A DNA stretch of 64,000 nucleotides from contig NC_087076.1 of the NCBI RefSeq assembly GCF_026151205.1, forward strand, positions 5,942,902-6,006,901. Reading direction: 5' to 3'. Each line of letters opens with the position of its first letter. The first letter of the stretch is position 1. The position numbers were made by a program, and so were the translations under genes. The notes beneath the pieces were generated by a model. It saw nothing but the letters and a program-made list of their open reading frames with translations, did no database searches and was not told the origin of the DNA. Below are positions 57,175 through 64,000 of the stretch, one piece after another. This DNA comes from Bolinopsis microptera (Eukaryota > Ctenophora > Tentaculata > Lobata > Bolinopsidae).

Positions 57175-60100
57175 AAGAGCACGTGCAGACGATATCTTGT
57201 ACTGAAGTACTAACCCCATCAAGAGCACGTGCAGACGATATCTTGTACTGAAGTACTAACCCCATCAAGAGCACGTGCAGACAATATCTTGTACTGAAGT
57301 ACTAACCCCATCAAGAGCACGTGCAGACAATATCTTGTACTGAAGTACTAACCCCATCAAGAGCACGTGCAGACAATATCTTGTACTGAAGTACTATTAA
57401 CCCCATCAAGAGCACGTGCAGACAATATCTTGTACTGAAGTACTATTAACCCCATCAAGAGCACGTGCAGACAATATCTTGTACTGAAGTACTAACCCCA
57501 TCAAGAGCACGTGCAGACAATATCTTGTACTGAAGTACTAACCCCATCAAGAGCACGTGCAGACAATATCTTGTACTGAAGTACTAACCCCATCAAGAGC
57601 ACGTGCAGACAATATCTTGTACTGAAGTACTAACCCCATCAAGAGCACGTGCAGACAATATCTTGTACTGAAGTACTAACCCCATCAAGAGCACGTGCAG
57701 CTACAATATCTTGTACTGAAGTACTAACCCCATCAAGAGCACGTGCAGCTACAATATCTTGTACTGAAGTACTAACCCCATCAAGAGCACGTGCAGACAA
57801 TATCTTGTACTGAAGTACTAACCCCATCAAGAGCACGTGCAGACAATATCTTGTACTGAAGTACTAACCCCATCAAGAGCACGTGCAGACAATATCTTGT
57901 ACTGAAGTACTAACCCCATCAAGAGCACGTGCAGACAATATCTTGTACTGAAGTACTAACCCCATCAAGAGCACGTGCAGACAATATCTTGTACTGAAGT
58001 ACTAACCCCATCAAGAGCACGTGCAGACAATATCTTGTACTGAAGTACTAACCCCATCAAGAGCACGTGCAGCTACAATATCTTGTACTGAAGTACTAAC
58101 CCCATCAAGAGCACGTGCAGACAATATCTTGTACTGAAGTACTAACCCTGCATCAAGAGCACGTGCAGACAATATCTTGTACTGAGGTACTAACCCCATC
58201 TAAGAGCACGTGCAGACAATATCTTGTACTGAAGTACTAACCCCATCAAGAGCACGTGCAGACAATATCTTGTACTGAAGTACTAACCCCATCAAGAGCA
58301 CGTGCAGACAATATCTTGTACTGAAGTACTAACCCCATCAAGAGCACGTGCAGACAATATCTTGTACTGAAGTACTAACCCCATCAAGAGCACGTGCAGA
58401 CAATATCTTGTACTGAAGTACTAACCCCATCAAGAGCACGTGCAGACAATATCTTGTACTGAAGTACTTAACCCCATCAAGAGCACGTGCAGACAATATC
58501 TTGTACTGAAGTACTAACCCCATCAAGAGCACGTGCAGACAATATCTTGTACTGAAGTACTAACCCCATCAAGAGCACGTGCAGACAATATCTTGTACTG
58601 AAGTACTAACCCCATCAAGAGCACGTGCAGACAATATCTTGTACTGAAGTACTAACCCCATCAAGAGCACGTGCAGACAATATCTTGTACTGAAGTACTA
58701 ACCCCATCAAGAGCACGTGCAGACAATATCTTGTACTGAAGTACTAACCCCATCAAGAGCACGTGCAGACAATATCTTGTACTGAAGTACTAACCCCATC
58801 AAGAGCACGTGCAGACAATATCTTGTACTGAAGTACTAACCCCATCAAGAGCACGTGCAGACAATATCTTGTACTGAAGTACTAACCCCATCAAGAGCAC
58901 GTGCAGACAATATCTTGTACTGAAGTACTATAACCCCATCAAGAGCACGTGCAGACAATATCTTGTACTGAAGTACTAACCCCATCAAGAGCACGTGCAG
59001 CTACAATATCTTGTACTGAAGTACTAACCCCATCAAGAGCACGTGCAGACAATATCTTGTACTGAAGTACTAACCCCATCAAGAGCACGTGCAGACAATA
59101 TCTTGTACTGAAGTACTAACCCCATCAAGAGCACGTGCAGACAATATCTTGTACTGAAGTACTAACCCCATCAAGAGCACGTGCAGACAATATCTTGTAC
59201 TGAAGTACTAACCCCATCAAGAGCACGTGCAGACAATATCTTGTACTGAAGTACTAACCCCATCAAGAGCACGTGCAGACAATATCTTGTACTGAAGTAC
59301 TAACCCCATTCAAGAGCACGTGCAGCTACAATATCTTGTACTGAAGTACTAACCCCATCAAGAGCACGTGCAGACAATATCTTGTACTGAAGTACTAACC
59401 CCATCAAGAGCACGTGCAGACAATATCTTGTACTGAGGTACTAACCCCATCTTAAGAGCACGTGCAGACAATATCTTGTACTGAAGTACTATTAACCCCA
59501 TCAAGAGCACGTGCAGACAATATCTTGTACTGAAGTACTAACCCCATCAAGAGCACGTGCAGACAATATCTTGTACTGAAGTACTAACCCCATCAAGAGC
59601 ACGTGCAGACAATATCTTGTACTGAAGTACTAACCCCATCAAGAGCACGTGCAGACAATATCTTGTACTGAAGTACTAACCCCATCAAGAGCACGTGCAG
59701 ACAATATCTTGTACTGAAGTACTAACCCCATCAAGAGCACGTGCAGACAATATCTTGTACTGAAGTACTAACCCCATCAAGAGCACGTGCAGACAATATC
59801 TTGTACTGAAGTACTAACCCCATCAAGAGCACGTGCAGACAATATCTTGTACTGAAGTACTAACCCCATCAAGAGCACGTGCAGACAATATCTTGTACTG
59901 AAGTACTAACCCCATCAAGAGCACGTGCAGACAATATCTTGTACTGAAGTACTAACCCCATCAAGAGCACGTGCAGACAATATCTTGTACTGAAGTACTA
60001 ACCCCATCAAGAGCACGTGCAGACAATATCTTGTACTGAAGTACTATTAACCCCATCAAGAGCACGTGCAGACAATATCTTGTACTGAAGTACTAACCCC

Positions 60101-63100
60101 ATCAAGAGCACGTGCAGACAATATCTTGTACTGAAGTACTAACCCCATCAAGAGCACGTGCAGACAATATCTTGTACTAAAGTACTAACCCCCATCAAGA
60201 GCACGTGCAGACAATATCTTGTACTAAAGTACTAACCCCCATCAAGAGCACGTGCAGACAATATCTTGTACTGAAGTACTAACCCCATCAAGAGCACGTG
60301 CAGACAATATCTTGTACTGAAGTACTAACCCCATCAAGAGCACGTGCAGACAATATCTTGTACTAAAGTACTAACCCCATCAAGAGCACGTGCAGACAAT
60401 ATCTTGTACTGAAGTACTAACCCCATCAAGAGCACGTGCAGACAATATCTTGTACTGAAGTACTAACCCCATCAAGAGCACGTGCAGACAATATCTTGTA
60501 CTGAAGTACTAACCCCATCAAGAGCACGTGCAGACAATATCTTGTACTGAAGTACTAATTCCATCAAGAGCACGTGCAGCTACGATATCTTGTACTGAAG
60601 TACTAACCCCATCAAGAGCACGTGCAGCTACAATATCTTGTACTGAAGTACTAACCCCATCAAGAGCACGTGCAGCTACAATATCTTGTACTGAAGTACT
60701 AACCCCATCAAGAGCACGTGCAGCTACAATATCTTGTACTGAAGTACTAACCCCATCAAGAGCACGTGCAGCTACAATATCTTGTACTGAAGTACTAACC
60801 CCATCAAGAGCACGTGCAGACAATATTTTGTACTGAAGTACTAACCCCATCAAGAGCACGTGCAGACAATATTTTGTACTGAAGTACTAACCCCATCAAG
60901 AGCACGTGCAGACAATATCTTGTACTGAAGTACTAACCCCATCAAGAGCACGTGCAGACAATATCTTGTACTGAAGTACTAACCCCATCAAGAGCACGTG
61001 CAGACAATATCTTGTACTGAAGTACTAACCCCATCAAGAGCACGTGCAGACAATATCTTGTACTGAAGTACTAACCCCATCAAGAGCACGTGCAGACAAT
61101 ATCTTGTACTGAAGTACTAACCCCATCAAGAGCACGTGCAGACAATATCTTGTACTGAAGTACTAACCCCATCAAGAGCACGTGCAGACAATATCTTGTA
61201 CTGAAGTACTAACCCCATCAAGAGCACGTGCAGACAATATCTTGTACTGAAGTACTAACCCCATCAAGAGCACGTGCAGACAATATCTTGTACTGAAGTA
61301 CTAACCCCATCAAGAGCACGTGCAGACAATATCTTGTACTGAAGTACTAACCCCATCAAGAGCACGTGCAGACAATATCTTGTACTGAAGTACTAACCCC
61401 ATCAAGAGCACGTGCAGACAATATCTTGTACTGAAGTACTATTAACCCCATCAAGAGCACGTGCAGACAATATCTTGTACTGAAGTACTAACCCCATCAA
61501 GAGCACGTGCAGACAATATCTTGTACTGAAGTACTAACCCCATCAAGAGCACGTGCAGACAATATCTTGTACTGAAGTACTAACCCCATCAAGAGCACGT
61601 GCAGACAATATCTTGTACTGAAGTACTAACCCCATCAAGAGCACGTGCAGACAATATCTTGTACTGAAGTACTAACCCCATCAAGAGCACGTGCAGACAA
61701 TATCTTGTACTGAAGTACTAACCCCATCAAGAGCACGTGCAGACAATATCTTGTACTGAAGTACTAACCCCATCAAGAGCACGTGCAGCTACAATATCTT
61801 GTACTGAAGTACTAACCCCATCAAGAGCACGTGCAGCTACAATATCTTGTACTGAAGTACTAACCCCATCAAGAGCACGTGCAGCTACAATATCTTGTAC
61901 TGAAGTACTAACCCCATCAAGAGCACGTGCAGCTACAATATCTTGTACTGAAGTACTAACCCCATCAAGAGCACGTGCAGCTACAATATCTTGTACTGAA
62001 GTACTAACCCCATCAAGAGCACGTGCAGCTACAATATCTTGTACTGAAGTACTAACCCCATCAAGAGCACGTGCAGCTACAATATCTTGTACTGAAGTAC
62101 TAACCCCATCAAGAGCACGTGCAGCTACAATATCTTGTACTGAAGTACTAACCCCATCAAGAGCACGTGCAGCTACAATATCTTGTACTGAAGTACTAAC
62201 CCCATCAAGAGCACGTGCAGACAATATCTTGTACTGAAGTACTAACCCCATCAAGAGCACGTGCAGACAATATCTTGTACTGAAGTACTAACCCCATCAA
62301 GAGCACGTGCAGACAATATCTTGTACTGAAGTACTAACCCCATCAAGAGCACGTGCAGACAATATCTTGTACTGAAGTACTAACCCCATCAAGAGCACGT
62401 GCAGACAATATCTTGTACTGAAGTACTAACCCCATCAAGAGCACGTGCAGACAATATCTTGTACTGAAGTACTAACCCCATCAAGAGCACGTGCAGACAA
62501 TATCTTGTACTGAAGTACTAACCCCATCAAGAGCACGTGCAGACAATATCTTGTACTGAAGTACTAACCCCATCAAGAGCACGTGCAGACAATATCTTGT
62601 ACTGAAGTACTAACCCCATCAAGAGCACGTGCAGACAATATCTTGTACTGAAGTACTAACCCCATCAAGAGCACGTGCAGACAATATCTTGTACTGAAGT
62701 ACTAACCCCATCAAGAGCACGTGCAGACAATATCTTGTACTGAAGTACTAACCCCATCAAGAGCACGTGCAGACAATATCTTGTACTGAAGTACTAACCC
62801 CATCAAGAGCACGTGCAGACAATATCTTGTACTGAAGTACTAACCCCATCAAGAGCACGTGCAGACAATATCTTGTACTGAAGTACTAACCCCATCAAGA
62901 GCACGTGCAGACAATATCTTGTACTGAAGTACTAACCCCATCAAGAGCACGTGCAGACAATATCTTGTACTGAAGTACTAACCCCATCAAGAGCACGTGC
63001 AGACAATATCTTGTACTGAAGTACTAACCCCATCAAGAGCACGTGCAGACAATATCTTGTACTGAAGTACTAACCCCATCAAGAGCACGTGCAGACAATA

Positions 63101-64000
63101 TCTTGTACTGAAGTACTAACCCCATCAAGAGCACGTGCAGACAATATCTTGTACTGAAGTACTAACCCCATCAAGAGCACGTGCAGACAATATCTTGTAC
63201 TGAAGTACTAACCCCATCAAGAGCACGTGCAGACAATATCTTGTACTGAAGTACTAACCCCATCAAGAGCACGTGCAGACAATATCTTGTACTGAAGTAC
63301 TAACCCCATCAAGAGCACGTGCAGACAATATCTTGTACTGAAGTACTAACCCCATCAAGAGCACGTGCAGACAATATCTTGTACTGAAGTACTAACCCCA
63401 TCAAGAGCACGTGCAGACAATATCTTGTACTGAAGTACTAACCCCATCAAGAGCACGTGCAGACAATATCTTGTACTGAAGTACTAACCCCATCAAGAGC
63501 ACGTGCAGACAATATCTTGTACTGAAGTACTAACCCCATCAAGAGCACGTGCAGACAATATCTTGTACTGAAGTACTAACCCCATCAAGAGCACGTGCAG
63601 ACAATATCTTGTACTGAAGTACTAACCCCATCAAGAGCACGTGCAGACAATATCTTGTACTGAAGTACTAACCCCATCAAGAGCACGTGCAGACAATATC
63701 TTGTACTGAAGTACTAACCCCATCAAGAGCACGTGCAGCTACAATATCTTGTACTGAAGTACTAACCCCATCAAGAGCACGTGCAGACAATATCTTGTAC
63801 TGAAGTACTAACCCCATCAAGAGCACGTGCAGACAATATCTTGTACTGAAGTACTAACCCCATCAAGAGCACGTGCAGACAATATCTTGTACTGAAGTAC
63901 TAACCCCATCAAGAGCACGTGCAGACAATATCTTGTACTGAAGTACTAACCCCATCAAGAGCACGTGCAGACAATATCTTGTACTGAAGTACTAACCCCC
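57175..64000. repeat. 46-bp satellite, about 148 copies, each with a CACGTG palindrome
   Basis: Unit GAGCACGTGCAGACAATATC + TTGTACTGAAGTACTAACCC + CATCAA. Each unit has the 8-bp palindrome GCACGTGC (E-box CACGTG) and the hairpin GTACT-GA-AGTAC. A 48-bp variant (GCAGCTACAATATC) opens long frames where it is clustered (60580-60806, 61785-62217); these are not genes. The array runs off the right edge. Confidence 0.97.

Noticed and set aside
57639-62260. Long frames on both strands in the right-hand satellite (up to 177 codons)
   Set aside because: Produced by the 48-bp variant, a multiple of three; the peptide is a pure tandem repeat and both strands are open.

Overview
The window looks like nuclear DNA from an AT-rich, repeat-loaded invertebrate animal. 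Genes are split by short GT-AG introns. The gene families (ShKT, FAMeT, SRCR, sushi, galectin-like and LDLa modules on LGR-type seven-helix receptors, plus a glutamate carboxypeptidase II-like peptidase) and the transposons (MULE/foldback, pogo-like, hAT-like, Penelope-like, ORF1-only LINE-like) are metazoan. The mix suggests a cnidarian, placozoan, sponge or another marine invertebrate; the phylum cannot be fixed from the sequence alone.

Layout. 1-2732 is an AT-rich minisatellite, ended by a 1.2 kb inverted-repeat transposon (2738-3969). 4026-4158 looks like the last exon of a gene lying mostly left of the window. 5091-6863 is a dispersed 1.77 kb element with a near-identical second copy at 27799-29571. 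6954-8660 is an old, diverged inverted-repeat element, and next to it lies a giant foldback structure (8663-19058): two head-to-head satellite arrays around a small core that keeps a MULE transposase remnant. 19275-21405 is a 120-bp tandem repeat interrupted by an ORF1-only retroelement. 22005-22462 is an isolated GC-rich repeat.

Receptor gene 1 (+, about 22599-27054) encodes FAMeT-SRCR-LDLa-7TM. 29958-33896 is a graveyard of retroelement, Penelope-like and pogo-like remnants followed by a tRNA-like gene. A small minus-strand signal peptide plus SRCR fragment (35377-36313) is a broken relative of the receptors. A complete seven-exon GCPII/NAALADase-type gene (+, 39273-43345) ends inside the first unit of a 69-copy, 52-bp minisatellite (43306-46895). 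Converging on it is receptor gene 2 (-, 54385-47609), an eleven-exon mosaic: signal peptide, ShKT, ShKT, FAMeT, sushi, galectin-like, SRCR, LDLa repeats, 7TM. The right end is a tandem 1.07 kb duplication and about 148 copies of a 46-bp satellite, each with a CACGTG palindrome.

How they fit together. Genes 1 and 2 and the SRCR fragment form a local family of cell-surface receptors whose extracellular parts differ by whole exons, almost all bounded by phase-1 introns, the classic setting for exon shuffling. Their seven-helix part resembles leucine-rich-repeat-containing/relaxin-type receptors (LGR), with LDLa repeats but no leucine-rich repeats visible. The mosaic ectodomain of lectin-like and immune-type modules is the most interesting biological object here; the giant satellite-armed foldback element and the minisatellite grown from a gene's last codons are the most interesting genome-structure objects.
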